The notes under the pieces were generated by a model. The model saw only the letters and a program-made list of their open reading frames with translations, had not been told where the DNA came from and ran no database searches. Shown one piece after another: positions 33,200-42,525 of a stretch of 64,000 nucleotides of DNA. Made by a program: the position numbers and the translations under genes. The stretch lies in assembly GCA_016215605.1 (NCBI GenBank), contig JACRJB010000068.1:1-64000 (forward strand), in the 5' to 3' direction. The stretch comes from Rhodopseudomonas palustris. Its GTDB lineage: Bacteria; Pseudomonadota; Alphaproteobacteria; Rhizobiales; Xanthobacteraceae. Every line of letters starts with the position of its first letter. Position 1 is the first letter of the stretch.

Positions 33200-34234
33200 C
33201 TAACTCTCCAGAGACGCGCCGCGTCGGGTGAGTTCGCGGGCGCCTGCCTTCAGATGGAGCCTCAGATAGCGCGACGCCGCGCTGGCGTCGCCGTAGCCGA
33301 GGCGATGTGCCAGCAAGGTGAGGTTGGGGCGGCGCTCCGTCCGAAAGTAATCGTCGACGATACGGCGGCGTGCAGCATCGAGGCGCTGGCTGAAGCTCGT
33401 ATCATGCTGATCCAGGCGCCGCTGCAGCGTGCGACGGCTGATGCAAAGCAGTTTGGCGATCTGCTCCATCGTCGCGTCGCCGTTGGCGAGGTTGGCGGCG
33501 ATCAACCGATCCACCTGTGCGACGAAGTACACCGGCATCTCGCTTTGCGCCGATTCGAGATGCCGCTCGAGGAAGCCGAGGAGATGTGCATTTCCATTCG
33601 GCGTCGGTCGGGTGAGATCGTCGCGATGCACGACCATCGCCGATCGCTCGGCGCCGTACTCCAGCGGGCAGCGGAACAGCCGCCGCTGGATCCGGTCGTC
33701 GTTCGGTGCGGAGTGCTGAAACTCGATGCGGAGCGGAGACCAGTTCTCGCCGAGCACGAGCCGCGCGATCCGGGTCGACAGCAGCAGCGTCGCCTCGATG
33801 AACTGCGAACTTCCGTAACGTGCGGGGACCAGTAACAGGTGCCGAACCGCGATCTCGTCGCCGTCCTGCTCGAGCGGTGTCGTCAGCGCGCCGCTTTCGA
33901 GATGAATGTAGCGTCTGTTGACGCGGATGATTTCGGCAAGCGTCGGGCAATGGTCCCACAGCAGGCTGAGCGGGCCATAGTGGCGCATGTTGCCCCATTG
34001 TGCGAAGGAGACGCCGAGGTCCGGTCGTCCGGCCACGGCAGCGCAGACCTGCAGCATGTCGATGATCGCGTGGGCGGGCACGCGATCCGCCTCGGCGCAC
34101 AGCTCGGCGATCGCGCGCAACTCATCATCGAGGATCGCGCCGAGATCGAGGCCCGATGTGCGCGCGAACTCGATGAACTGCCGCAGAGCTCCAGCGTCGG
34201 CGTCCGCCTGCTTTTCCATGGCACTATCTGTCAT
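33200..34234 (-). CDS. AraC-family transcriptional regulator (ArmR/OruR type)
   Basis: A 344-residue regulator with an N-terminal arabinose-binding-like domain (PF12625 type, including RPDLGVSFAQWGNMRHYGPL) and a C-terminal double HTH (about 240-340: TMEQIAKLLCISRRTLQRRL, then LTLLAHRLGYGDASAASRYL). It lies between the monooxygenase/SDR and the esterase side of the cluster, pointing away from the latter, so it probably controls the catabolic genes. Two imperfect 17-base direct repeats overlap its start. The start could also be a TTG at 34255. Confidence 0.88.
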   Translation of the reverse strand: MTDSAMEKQADADAGALRQFIEFARTSGLDLGAILDDELRAIAELCAEADRVPAHAIIDMLQVCAAVAGRPDLGVSFAQWGNMRHYGPLSLLWDHCPTLAEIIRVNRRYIHLESGALTTPLEQDGDEIAVRHLLLVPARYGSSQFIEATLLLSTRIARLVLGENWSPLRIEFQHSAPNDDRIQRRLFRCPLEYGAERSAMVVHRDDLTRPTPNGNAHLLGFLERHLESAQSEMPVYFVAQVDRLIAANLANGDATMEQIAKLLCISRRTLQRRLDQHDTSFSQRLDAARRRIVDDYFRTERRPNLTLLAHRLGYGDASAASRYLRLHLKAGARELTRRGASLES

Positions 34235-34266
34235 GACAACGGCGCAAACTGTCAAGATGACGGCGC
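34230..34266 (+). promoter_or_regulatory. Candidate AraC-type operator, tandem direct repeats
   Basis: TGTCATGACAACGGCGC (34230-34246) and TGTCAAGATGACGGCGC (34250-34266) match at 14 of 17 positions with a 20-base period, about two helical turns. That is the arrangement expected of an AraC-family binding site at the regulator's own 5' end. It overlaps the annotated start. Confidence 0.5.
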
Positions 34267-34306
34267 GCTCCGTGCGGCATGTGTTAGCTCAAATATAAAA
34301 ACGAAG

Positions 34307-34570
34307 ATGAGGGAGGCTGACTTGGTCCAGCCATCAGCCGGCGTCGCCCCGATGGGGCGAGTCGTCGAGGCCTATGTCCGCGGTGATTGCACCGCACACC
34401 TGCTCGAACTTCCAATCGGAGAAGCATTGCGCGCTGCAGCACGCAACTGGGCGCGGACGCCGGCCCTGACCCGCTTCGTCAATGAACTGCCGATGACACC
34501 GTCGGGCAACATCCAGAAATATCCGATGTGGACAGCCGAGCGCGGGCGTTCAGATCAGTCCGCGCACTGA
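34307..34570 (+). pseudogene. Acyl-CoA synthetase remnant with internal deletion
   Basis: An 87-codon open frame. Its first about 55 residues (ending LPIGEALRAAARNWARTPAL) read like the N-terminus of an AMP-forming acyl-CoA synthetase. They are followed directly by TRFVNELPMTPSGNIQKYPM, which reads like the extreme C-terminal motif (usually FVxxLPxTPSGKIQKxxLR). The several hundred residues between (AMP-binding core) are gone, and the catalytic Lys of the TPSGK motif is Asn. A complete ligase would fit the catabolic cluster. It is best called a decayed gene. Confidence 0.7.
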
Positions 34571-34735
34571 GAGAAGCGACCGCGAGCAATCGCGTTCGAT
34601 TTCTCCGCAATTTCGCAACATGATCAGCGACAGCATTGCGCGAGATGTCCCGGACAGCGGTGCGTCTCACGACGAGATCGGTAACCAGCCCGCCGGATCC
34701 AAGACCTGCGGCGTGATACTAACGATGAGGTTCTG

Positions 34736-35659
34736 ATGACGGACATGACGCTCGACCCGGAATTCGCAGCCATCCTCGCGGCCATGGCCGGGACCCAGGC
34801 GCCGAGTATCCTGACCGGCGATATCGCGCAGATGCGCGGCTTCCTGTCGGCGATTTCGCCTCAGGGCGGCCCCGAGATGGCGCGGATCGAGGACAGCCAG
34901 GCGGGGGGAGTCCCGGTGCGCGGCTATTGGCCGACCGAGGCGGTTCGCGGTCGCATCGTGTTGTTTCACGGCGGCGGATGGGTGCTGGGCAGCGTCGCCG
35001 ACTACGATCACTTCGCCCGGACGTTGGCGACCCAGACCGGATGCCAGGTCCTTTCGGTCGATTATCGGCTGGCGCCCGAGCACCCGTTCCCGGCCGCGGT
35101 CGAAGACGCCTGGTCGGTGATCCGTTCGATCACCGACGACGGACCGCTGTTCGTCGCCGGTGACAGTGCGGGGGGCAATCTGTCGGCCGTCGTCGCGCAA
35201 CTCGCGCGGGATCACGGCGGCCCGCGGATCGACGGGCAGATTCTGATCTATCCGTCGGTCGCGGGCGATGCGGACAGCGCCGGCATGCGCGCCTTCGTGC
35301 CGCCGATGATGAGCAGGGAGGAAATCGCAGCCTATTACGACCTCTACGTTCCGGCCCGCGCGGATCGGGAGGATTTGCGCTTCGCGCCACTCTCGGGGCT
35401 GCTCGAGAACTTGCCGCCCGCGCTCGTCGTCGTCGCGGGCGCCGATCTGTTCACGGCTGAAGCTACGCTCTATGCGAACGCGCTCGGCGAAACAGGGGTG
35501 CCGGTGGTCGTGCATCATCAGCCCGGCGTGCCCCACGCTTACCTCACTCTTTTCCCCGGGACCCAGGCAGCCATTCGCACGATGAGTGTCATCGGTGATT
35601 TCGTGGCGGCGTGCATTGATGCCGGTCCAGCCGTCGACGCGAAAGGAATCAGCAAATGA
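34736..35659 (+). CDS. Alpha/beta hydrolase, HSL (GDXG) family esterase
   Basis: A 307-residue esterase. The oxyanion motif HGGGW is in VLFHGGGWVLGS. The nucleophile elbow GDSAGG is in FVAGDSAGGNL. VVAGADLFTAE and VHHQPGVPHAYL supply the expected Asp and His. Such enzymes hydrolyse short acyl esters, a natural follow-on from a Baeyer-Villiger ester product. Its stop overlaps the alcohol dehydrogenase start by 4 bases (ATGA). Confidence 0.9.
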   Translation: MTDMTLDPEFAAILAAMAGTQAPSILTGDIAQMRGFLSAISPQGGPEMARIEDSQAGGVPVRGYWPTEAVRGRIVLFHGGGWVLGSVADYDHFARTLATQTGCQVLSVDYRLAPEHPFPAAVEDAWSVIRSITDDGPLFVAGDSAGGNLSAVVAQLARDHGGPRIDGQILIYPSVAGDADSAGMRAFVPPMMSREEIAAYYDLYVPARADREDLRFAPLSGLLENLPPALVVVAGADLFTAEATLYANALGETGVPVVVHHQPGVPHAYLTLFPGTQAAIRTMSVIGDFVAACIDAGPAVDAKGISK

Positions 35660-36768
35660 CCCTCGCAACCGCAGCCGTCGCGCGCCAGCCCAAGGGCGCA
35701 TTCACGATCGAATCGATCGAGGTCGAAGCTCCGCGCGCGGGCGAAGTCCGCGTGCGCATCGCCGGCGTCGGGCTTTGCCATACCGATCTGATCTTCCGCG
35801 ATCAGTTCGCGCCGTTCGCACTCCCGGGCGTGCTCGGCCACGAGGGCGCCGGCGTGATCGAGGCGATCGGCGAGGGCGTCGAGGGGCTGGCTGTCGGCGA
35901 CCGGGTGGTGGTCGGCTTTTCGAGCTGCGGCACATGTCCGCGCTGCCACGACCATCTGCCGAGCTACTGCCAGAGTTTCGTGCCGCTCAACTACGCGGGC
36001 GTGCGACTCGATGACGGCTCGACCGCCTATGCCAGAAACGGCGAACGGGTGACGTCGCACTTCTTCGGCCAATCCTCGTTCTCGGCGCTCACGGTGACGC
36101 GGGCGCGTAACGTCGTGAAGGTCGACACGTCGAAGGTCGCGTTGGAATTGCTCGGTCCGCTCGGCTGCGGATTTCAGACCGGCGCCGGCGGCGTCATGAA
36201 GTCGCTCGCCTGCACCGCAGGATCGAGCGTCGCGATTTTCGGCGGCGGTCCGGTCGGACTTGCCGCGGTGATGGGTGCGGTGATCCAGGGCTGCAGCACG
36301 ATCATCCTGGTCGAGCCGATTGCGGCGCGGCGCGACATCGCGCGAGAGCTCGGCGCGACGCATGTGATCGATCCCGCCGAGGCGCCCAACCTCACCGAAG
36401 TGTTGCGCAGCATCGCGCCGGCGGGGCTCGACTTCGCGTTCGACACCAGCGGCGTGGTGCCGGTGATCGAGGCCGGGCTCGCGGCGCTCGGCAGCCACGG
36501 CACGATCGGGCTGGTCGGCGTTCCGTCGAAGGCCGAGGCGTCGATCAACGTCAATATCGCCGCGCTGATGACGCCGGGTCATCGCATCATCGGAATCATC
36601 GAGGGCGACAGCGACCCGCACGTCTTCATCCCCGAACTGATCGCGCATCACGCCGCGGGGCGCTTCCCGTTCGACCGGCTGATCAAGACCTTTCCGCTCG
36701 ACCAGATCAACGAGGCGGTGGCTTCGCAAGCGCGGGGCGAGTGCATCAAGGTCGTGCTGATTCCTTGA
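35656..36768 (+). CDS. Zinc-dependent alcohol dehydrogenase (aryl-alcohol type, MDR)
   Basis: A 370-residue medium-chain dehydrogenase. Catalytic zinc ligands are in GLCHTDL and GHEGAGVIE, and the structural zinc site is C-G-T-C-P-R-C-x7-C. The Rossmann motif is AIFGGGPVGLAA. The layout resembles XylB/aryl-alcohol and geraniol-type dehydrogenases. It is coupled to the esterase, so it may oxidise the alcohol released by ester hydrolysis. Confidence 0.9.
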   Translation: MTLATAAVARQPKGAFTIESIEVEAPRAGEVRVRIAGVGLCHTDLIFRDQFAPFALPGVLGHEGAGVIEAIGEGVEGLAVGDRVVVGFSSCGTCPRCHDHLPSYCQSFVPLNYAGVRLDDGSTAYARNGERVTSHFFGQSSFSALTVTRARNVVKVDTSKVALELLGPLGCGFQTGAGGVMKSLACTAGSSVAIFGGGPVGLAAVMGAVIQGCSTIILVEPIAARRDIARELGATHVIDPAEAPNLTEVLRSIAPAGLDFAFDTSGVVPVIEAGLAALGSHGTIGLVGVPSKAEASINVNIAALMTPGHRIIGIIEGDSDPHVFIPELIAHHAAGRFPFDRLIKTFPLDQINEAVASQARGECIKVVLIP

Positions 36769-37009
36769 ACGATAGAGCCGCAGGCCGGCGGACAGCTCGA
36801 TGCCCGATTCGGATCAAAGCAGATCAGGCGATGATCCCGCGGAGCGGGAAATCCGGTTGGGCCCTTGCACTGCAGCGCAATCGCGCGCCGCGACGGCGGC
36901 GCGTGACGAGGGCTTGTTGGTTGACAAGAAATTCGGAGAACCGCAAGACGCTCTGAGCGAACGATGCCTCGCCACGTCAAGCGAGGTGCATTCGAGGGAG
37001 CAAGGCGGC

Positions 37010-38059
37010 ATGAAGACCACCGAACCGATTGCGGGCTATGACATTCCGGCCGTCGAGGCCTGGATCCGCGCCAATGTCCCGGCGCTGAAGCCGCCGCTGG
37101 TCTGGACGCGGCTGCAGGGCGGTCATTCCAATCTGACGTATTTGATCGAAGATGCGAGCGGTCGCAAGGCGGTGATCCGCAGGCCTCCGCTCGGCGAGTT
37201 GCTGCCCAAGGCCCACGACATGGGGCGCGAGTGGGCGCTGATCAGCGCGCTGGGACCGACCGCGGTGCCGGTGCCGGCCGCGCTCGGCTTCTGCGACGAC
37301 ACCGCCGTGACCGGCGCGCGCTTCTACATCATGGGCCACGTCGACGGCCAGCCGCTCTACACCGCCGACGATACGCGCCGCCTGGTGCCCGAGCCGCAGC
37401 GCGAGAAGCTGGCGCATTCGTTCATCGACGTGCTGGCCGATCTGCACGCGGTCGACCCCGACGCCGTCGGCCTCGGCGAACTCGGCAAGAGAGACAGTTA
37501 CGTCGGCCGCCAGCTCAAGACCTGGTATCAGTCCTGGATGGCGTCGATCGAGCCGGCGAAATTCGACGATCCGCGCGCGCACAGCCTGCGCGAATTCCTG
37601 CTCGCGCAGTTGCCGGATCAAGGCGCGGCGCGCATCGTCCACGGCGACTACGGCCTGCACAACACCCTGACCGGTCCGGATCATACGATCGCGGCCGTGG
37701 TCGATTGGGAGATTTCGACGCTCGGCGATCCGCTCGCCGACCTCGCTTACGCGATCAATCAGTTTCCCGATCCCAGCGATCGCGATCGACAATGGGGCGA
37801 AGCCCCGACCGTGCCACCGGGCTTTCCGTCCCGCACCATGCTGGCGGATCGCTATGCAGCACGCACCGGGCGCGATCTGTCGAAGCTCGATTACTACATC
37901 GGCTTCAATCGCTGGAAGAGCGCGGCGATCATCCATGGCGTCTATGCGCGCTACATGGCGGGACAAAAGAGCGCAGAGGGCGTCGATCTGGACAGCCTGC
38001 GGCGCCGCATCAGCGAGCAGCTCGATCTGGCCGAGCAGGCCGTCGGCCGGCTGAAGTAG
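37010..38059 (+). CDS. APH-fold phosphotransferase (ACAD10/11-type kinase-like protein)
   Basis: A 349-residue aminoglycoside-phosphotransferase-fold protein. LQGGHSNLTYLIEDASGRKA is the nucleotide-binding start, HGDYGLHNTLT the catalytic loop, and VVDWEISTLGDPLADLAY the metal-binding DWE/DP motif. In related species such proteins sit with acyl-CoA dehydrogenases and may phosphorylate hydroxyacyl-CoA. A longer frame opens at 36800, but a GGGAG ribosome binding site and the family start support 37010. It follows the alcohol dehydrogenase by 241 bases. Confidence 0.85.
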   Translation: MKTTEPIAGYDIPAVEAWIRANVPALKPPLVWTRLQGGHSNLTYLIEDASGRKAVIRRPPLGELLPKAHDMGREWALISALGPTAVPVPAALGFCDDTAVTGARFYIMGHVDGQPLYTADDTRRLVPEPQREKLAHSFIDVLADLHAVDPDAVGLGELGKRDSYVGRQLKTWYQSWMASIEPAKFDDPRAHSLREFLLAQLPDQGAARIVHGDYGLHNTLTGPDHTIAAVVDWEISTLGDPLADLAYAINQFPDPSDRDRQWGEAPTVPPGFPSRTMLADRYAARTGRDLSKLDYYIGFNRWKSAAIIHGVYARYMAGQKSAEGVDLDSLRRRISEQLDLAEQAVGRLK

Positions 38060-38147
38060 AGCGCGGCTTCTACCGATTACTATCACGGCCGGCCGTTGAG
38101 CGTCGGCCGGCATCGTCGAACAAAGCTCAACCCAAGGGAGAAACTGT

Positions 38148-38930
38148 ATGAAACTCGATTCCTCGATCGCTGCCGTCGTGACTGGCGGTGCGTCCGGCCT
38201 CGGCGCCGCGACGGCGCGAGCGCTCGCCGCGCACGGCGTGAAGGTCGCGATCTTCGACTTCAACGAAGAGAAGGGCGAAGCCGTCGCCAAGGAGATCGGC
38301 GGCGTGTTCTGCAAGGTCGACGTCACCTCCGACGAGCAGGTCGACGCGGCCTTCGCCAAGGCGCGCGCGGCGCACAAGCAGGAGCGCATCCTGGTGAACT
38401 GCGCCGGCACCGGCAACGCGGTGAAGACCGCCGGCCGCGACAAGAAGACCGGCGAGCCGACGCATTTCCCGCTCGACGCCTTCAATCGCATCATCCAGAT
38501 CAATCTGGTCGGCACCTTCCGCTGCATCGCCAAGTCGGCGCAGGGCATGCTGTCGTTGTCGCCGCTCGACGACGGCGAGCGCGGCGCGATCGTCAACACC
38601 GCGTCGGTCGCAGCCGAAGACGGCCAGATGGGCCAGGCCGCGTACTCGGCTTCGAAGGCCGGTGTGGTTGGCATGACCCTGCCGGTCGCGCGCGACCTGA
38701 TGAGCGAAGGCATCCGCGTCAACACCATCCTGCCGGGCATCTTCAACACGCCGCTGCTGCAGGGCGCTCCAGAGAACGTCAAGGCCGCGCTGAGCGCGTC
38801 GGTGCCGTTCCCGAAGCGTCTCGGTCTGCCGGAAGAGTATGCGCAGCTCGCGCTCACCATGATCACCAACGGCTACTTCAACGGCGAAGACGTCCGCCTC
38901 GACGGCGCCATCCGGATGGCACCGCGCTAG
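38148..38930 (+). CDS. SDR, 3-hydroxyacyl-CoA dehydrogenase type II-like (HSD10)
   Basis: A 260-residue SDR. TGGASGLGAATARAL is the coenzyme motif. NTASVAAEDGQMGQAAYSAS and KAGVVGMTLPVARDL carry the Ser-Tyr-Lys and match the HSD17B10 pattern closely. PGIFNTPLLQGAPENV is the C-terminal loop. The enzyme class oxidises 3-hydroxyacyl-CoA or related alcohols. It closes the catabolic cluster, 88 bases after the phosphotransferase, with a GGGAGAAA ribosome binding site. Confidence 0.9.
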   Translation: MKLDSSIAAVVTGGASGLGAATARALAAHGVKVAIFDFNEEKGEAVAKEIGGVFCKVDVTSDEQVDAAFAKARAAHKQERILVNCAGTGNAVKTAGRDKKTGEPTHFPLDAFNRIIQINLVGTFRCIAKSAQGMLSLSPLDDGERGAIVNTASVAAEDGQMGQAAYSASKAGVVGMTLPVARDLMSEGIRVNTILPGIFNTPLLQGAPENVKAALSASVPFPKRLGLPEEYAQLALTMITNGYFNGEDVRLDGAIRMAPR

Positions 38931-39166
38931 TCGCCGGTCGGTCGAACGAGCAGGCAGATCAGGACGCCGCGGAAAGCGGCCCCTGATCTGCAACGGGGTC
39001 GGCAGCACATCTGCCGTAAAGCCCTGAAGCGATCGCGTGCCGAGCGACGCGCTATCGCGGGCTTGATCGCAAGCGCAGATTGATCATCGGCGATGATCTG
39101 CTCGCGAGCTTCGACGACCGGCGGACCTCGGCGCCGCTGCGGTTGTTAGCGGCTGACGCCGTCTGT

Positions 39167-39700
39167 TTACTGCCGAGTTTCCCATTCCCAGCGCAGAATC
39201 GCGAACTGCATGGTGTTCTCGTAGATCGGCGCGCCGTCCTTGTTGGTGGTGAACGACACGAATTCCTTGAACAATCCCTCCTGACGCATGCCCAGCTGCT
39301 CGCACAAACGTCTTGAGGCAAAGTTGTGATCTTCCACGTATGCGTAGAGGCGGCGGGCGTTTCTTGTGGCAAACAAGTGGCAGAACAGAGCGTGGGCGGC
39401 CTCCGATGCGAATCCGGCTCCGGCTACCGTCGCGTTGAAATGCCAGCCGACCGAAAAGGTGTCTTCTTCCGCCACGGCGAACAGGTCGCCGATCAGCGTG
39501 TCGGTCGTTTTCAGCGACACCGCGATGTGCTCGTCGTTGCCACTGCGCGCTGCGGCCTCGGCCGCAGCGGCCGCCATGTCGGCGAGCGCGAGCGACAAGA
39601 AGCAGCTCGCCCGCGGCTGATGCAAATAGGCGAACAGATCCGCGGCGTCGCTGGTTCGGAAATTTCTCAGGACGAGGCGGTTTGTTTCGATGGCGTCCAT
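39167..39700 (-). CDS. GNAT family N-acetyltransferase
   Basis: A 177-residue RimJ/RimL-like acetyltransferase. IETNRLVLRNFRTSDAADLF starts the fold, and GDLFAVAEEDTFSVGWHFN is followed by GAGFASEAAHALFCHLF (acetyl-CoA loop) and NFASRRLCEQLGMRQEG. The start used is the ATG at 39700; the frame runs further without family similarity. The substrate is unknown. It is downstream of, but separated from, the MFS gene by a terminator. Confidence 0.85.
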   Translation of the reverse strand: MDAIETNRLVLRNFRTSDAADLFAYLHQPRASCFLSLALADMAAAAAEAAARSGNDEHIAVSLKTTDTLIGDLFAVAEEDTFSVGWHFNATVAGAGFASEAAHALFCHLFATRNARRLYAYVEDHNFASRRLCEQLGMRQEGLFKEFVSFTTNKDGAPIYENTMQFAILRWEWETRQ

Positions 39701-39803
39701 GGCATCCGGCTTTCTCGTGGGACCGCTCGCGGGCGGGGGCGGCGGCTTTTGCAGCCGGCCTTCAACGCTTTGATGGCGGAGCGGAGCGTCAGCTTGCCGC
39801 AAC

Positions 39804-39836
39804 GAAAAAGCGGCCCGCGTTGCCGCGGACCGCTTT
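39804..39836 (-). terminator. Rho-independent terminator of the MFS transporter gene
   Basis: AAAGCGG (39807-39813) and CCGCTTT (39830-39836), with an inner GC-rich stem, form the hairpin. On the minus strand it is followed by a T5 run (39809-39805), 30 bases after the transporter stop. Confidence 0.85.
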
Positions 39837-39865
39837 GATGTTCGTCGGCTGAGGCGGCCGCGGGC

Positions 39866-41173
39866 TCAGCGATACTCTTCCGACTCGCGCAATCCGCTGA
39901 TCCACAGCGCCAGGGTGGTCACCACCGCGCCGGACAGCAGATAGGCGCCGGACGAGATCAGCCCGAAATCGGTGGCGAGCAGCAGCGCCACCAGCGGCGC
40001 AAAGCCGGCACCGAACAGCCAGGCGAGGTCGGCGGTCAGCGCGGAGGCGGTGTAGCGATAGGCGGTGCGGAAGCTCGACGCGATCACGCCGGACGACTGG
40101 CCGAACGACAACCCCAGCAAGATGAAGCCGAGGATCATATAGGCCGTCTCGCCGACGGCGCCGGCATCGAGCATCTGCGGGGCGAAGCCGCTGAACACCG
40201 CGATTGCGATCGCCGATCCCATCAGCAACGGCTTGCGGCCGATGCGGTCGGCCAGCATGCCCGACGCGATGATCGCCGCGACGCCGAACATCGCGCCGAT
40301 GGTCTCGATGATCAGGAACCGCACCGGGCTTTCGCGCGTGAACAGGAACACCCAGGACAGCGGGAACACCGTCACCATGTGGAACAGAGCGAAGCTCGCC
40401 AGCGGCGCGAACGCGCCGATCACGATGTTGCGGCCCTCGTTGCGGACGGTTTCGACGACGCGGCCGGGCTGCAATTCGCGGCTTTCGAACAGTGACGCAT
40501 ATTCGGGGGTCACCACCATGCGCAGCCGCGCGAACAGCGCCACGACGTTGATCGCGAAGGCGACGAAGAACGGGTAGCGCCAGCCCCAGCCGAAGAAGTC
40601 CTCGGCCGACAAATGGCCGGTGAAATAGGCGAACAGCGCGGAGGCGACGATCAGGCCGAGCGGCGCGCCGAGCTGCGGGATCATCGCGTACCAGCCGCGC
40701 TGCTCCTTCGGGGCGTTGAGCGCCAGCAGCGACGCCAGACCGTCCCAGGCGCCGCCCCAGGCCAGACCCTGGGCGGCGCGCGCCAGCGCCAGCAGCCAGA
40801 TCGAGGCCGCGCCGATCTCGTAATAGCCGGGCAGGAACGCGATCGCGACCGTGGCGGTGCCGAGCAGCAGCATGGCCGAGATCAGCTTGGCGCTTTTGCC
40901 GTATTGGCGGTCGATCGCCATGAAGATCACGGTGCCGAGCGGGCGGGCGATGAAGGCGACCGCGAAGATCGCGAACGAATACAGCGTGCCGGTCAGCTCG
41001 CTGGCGAACGGGAACACCAGCCGCGGAAACACGATCACCGACGCAATCGCATAGACGAAGAAGTCGAAGAACTCGGCGGTGCGGCCGATGATGACCCCGA
41101 TGGCGATCTCGCCGGGATTGACATGCTTGCGCGCCGGATCAGAGCCAAGTCCCGCCGTCGTCGTATCTGTCAT
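39866..41173 (-). CDS. MFS transporter, metabolite:H+ symporter (MHS) type
   Basis: A 435-residue, 12-helix major facilitator. GRTAEFFDFFVYAIASVIVF is the MHS-family first helix. RPLGTVIFMAIDRQYGKSAK carries the loop 2-3 motif, and ADRIGRKPLLMGSAIAI is the central repeat. MHS relatives carry shikimate, ketoglutarate, citrate or betaines; the substrate is not identifiable. It is divergent from the cyo operon across a perfect palindrome at 41271-41291. It ends with a strong terminator. Confidence 0.88.
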   Translation of the reverse strand: MTDTTTAGLGSDPARKHVNPGEIAIGVIIGRTAEFFDFFVYAIASVIVFPRLVFPFASELTGTLYSFAIFAVAFIARPLGTVIFMAIDRQYGKSAKLISAMLLLGTATVAIAFLPGYYEIGAASIWLLALARAAQGLAWGGAWDGLASLLALNAPKEQRGWYAMIPQLGAPLGLIVASALFAYFTGHLSAEDFFGWGWRYPFFVAFAINVVALFARLRMVVTPEYASLFESRELQPGRVVETVRNEGRNIVIGAFAPLASFALFHMVTVFPLSWVFLFTRESPVRFLIIETIGAMFGVAAIIASGMLADRIGRKPLLMGSAIAIAVFSGFAPQMLDAGAVGETAYMILGFILLGLSFGQSSGVIASSFRTAYRYTASALTADLAWLFGAGFAPLVALLLATDFGLISSGAYLLSGAVVTTLALWISGLRESEEYR

Positions 41174-41270
41174 CGCGCTCTGCCGTTGTGATATTTGAGG
41201 AATTCGCTGCGATCGCCTCTCAATGGCATGACGATCTGCCCCCTGTTTGAGCGGTGATCCCGCACCGCAA

Positions 41271-41291
41271 CATTGGACAAATTGTCCAATG
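41271..41291. promoter_or_regulatory. Perfect palindrome, likely operator between MFS gene and cyoA
   Basis: Arms CATTGGACAA (41271-41280) and TTGTCCAATG (41282-41291) are exact reverse complements around one base. The position, about 98 bases from the MFS start and 66 from cyoA, fits a transcription-factor site for one or both genes. The TTGTCCAA core resembles FCD-type GntR sites but the binder is unknown. Confidence 0.7.
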
Positions 41292-41356
41292 TCCGGATTG
41301 CTGCGCCGCAGCTAGGCCACGCCTTGCGAGATATTCTCATTCTCAAAGGGCGGATC

Positions 41357-42517
41357 GTGTCACGGCTCAAGCTTTTAGCGTTGCTACCTCTGGCCGCAGT
41401 CCTTGGCGGCTGCAACTTCGTGGTGATGGCGCCGGCCGGCGATATCGCAGCGCAGCAGCGTGACCTGGTCGTGATTTCCACCGTGCTGATGCTCCTCATC
41501 GTGATCCCGGTGATGGCGCTGACGGTGTGGTTCGCTTGGCGCTACCGCCATTCCAACGACGCCGCGAAATACGACCCCGATTGGGACCATTCGACCGGCC
41601 TCGAGCTGGTGATCTGGTCGGCGCCGCTGGCGATCATCATCTGCCTCGGCGCCATCACCTGGATGGGCACGCATCTGCTGGACCCGTATCGCTCGCTGGA
41701 CCGGATCGCGGCCAACCGCCCGATCGACCGGGACAAGGCGCCGCTCGAGGTCAACGTCGTCGCGCTCGATTGGAAGTGGCTGTTCATCTATCCGGAATAC
41801 GGCGTCGCGTCCCTCAATGAACTGGCCGCGCCGGTCGATCGCCCGATCAATTTCCGCATCACCGCCTCCTCGGTGATGAACTCGTTCTACATCCCCGCGC
41901 TCGCCGGCCAGATCTACGCGATGCCCGGGATGGAAACGAAGCTGCACGCCGTGGTCAATCACGCCGGCAAATACCGAGGCTTCTCCGCGAACTACAGCGG
42001 GGCCGGCTTCTCCGGCATGCATTTCGCGTTTCACGGCCTCGACGATGCCGGTTTCGAGCAATGGATCGCCCGCACCAAGGCCAGCTCCAACGTGCTCGGA
42101 CGCACCGAATATCTCGTGCTCGAGAAGCCCAGCGCCAACGAGCCGCCGCGCGGCTTCGGCACCGTCGACGCCGATCTGTATCGCGCCATCCTCAACATGT
42201 GCGTCGAGCCCGGCAAGATGTGCATGAGCGAGATGATGTCCATCGACGCCAAGGGCGGTCTCGGACTCGCGGGGCTGAACAACACCCTGCCGCTCGCCTA
42301 CGACAAATACGCCCGGCGCGGCACCGCGCTCGGCCCCGAGCCCAGCTTCGTCGCGGGCACCTGCACGATCGACGAACCGCAAGGCCGCATCGCCGCGCAG
42401 GTCCGGGAAAGCACGCCGCTGCTCGGCGCCGGCCTGAAGCGTCCGTCGGCGCCGTTCACGCCGCTCGGGTCGTCCACCTCCCTGCTGTTCGGTTCGCCGT
42501 CGAAGTCCCAATCCTGA
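41357..42517 (+). CDS. cyoA: Cytochrome bo3 ubiquinol oxidase subunit II
   Basis: A 386-residue lipoprotein-type subunit II. A GTG start gives [19 protein letters not shown], a lipobox with Cys at residue 20, then two membrane helices and a cupredoxin domain. The CuA Cys/His cluster of cytochrome c oxidases is missing and the [11 protein letters not shown] motif of quinol oxidases replaces it. A longer frame starting at 41273 lacks a signal sequence. It is the first gene of cyoABCD and spans a transmembrane-periplasmic position. Confidence 0.93.
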   Translation: MSRLKLLALLPLAAVLGGCNFVVMAPAGDIAAQQRDLVVISTVLMLLIVIPVMALTVWFAWRYRHSNDAAKYDPDWDHSTGLELVIWSAPLAIIICLGAITWMGTHLLDPYRSLDRIAANRPIDRDKAPLEVNVVALDWKWLFIYPEYGVASLNELAAPVDRPINFRITASSVMNSFYIPALAGQIYAMPGMETKLHAVVNHAGKYRGFSANYSGAGFSGMHFAFHGLDDAGFEQWIARTKASSNVLGRTEYLVLEKPSANEPPRGFGTVDADLYRAILNMCVEPGKMCMSEMMSIDAKGGLGLAGLNNTLPLAYDKYARRGTALGPEPSFVAGTCTIDEPQGRIAAQVRESTPLLGAGLKRPSAPFTPLGSSTSLLFGSPSKSQS

Positions 42518-42525
42518 GAGATCGC

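Noticed and set aside
36800-37009. N-terminal extension of the phosphotransferase gene
   Set aside because: The 70 extra residues have no domain look, and a proper ribosome binding site precedes the internal ATG at 37010.
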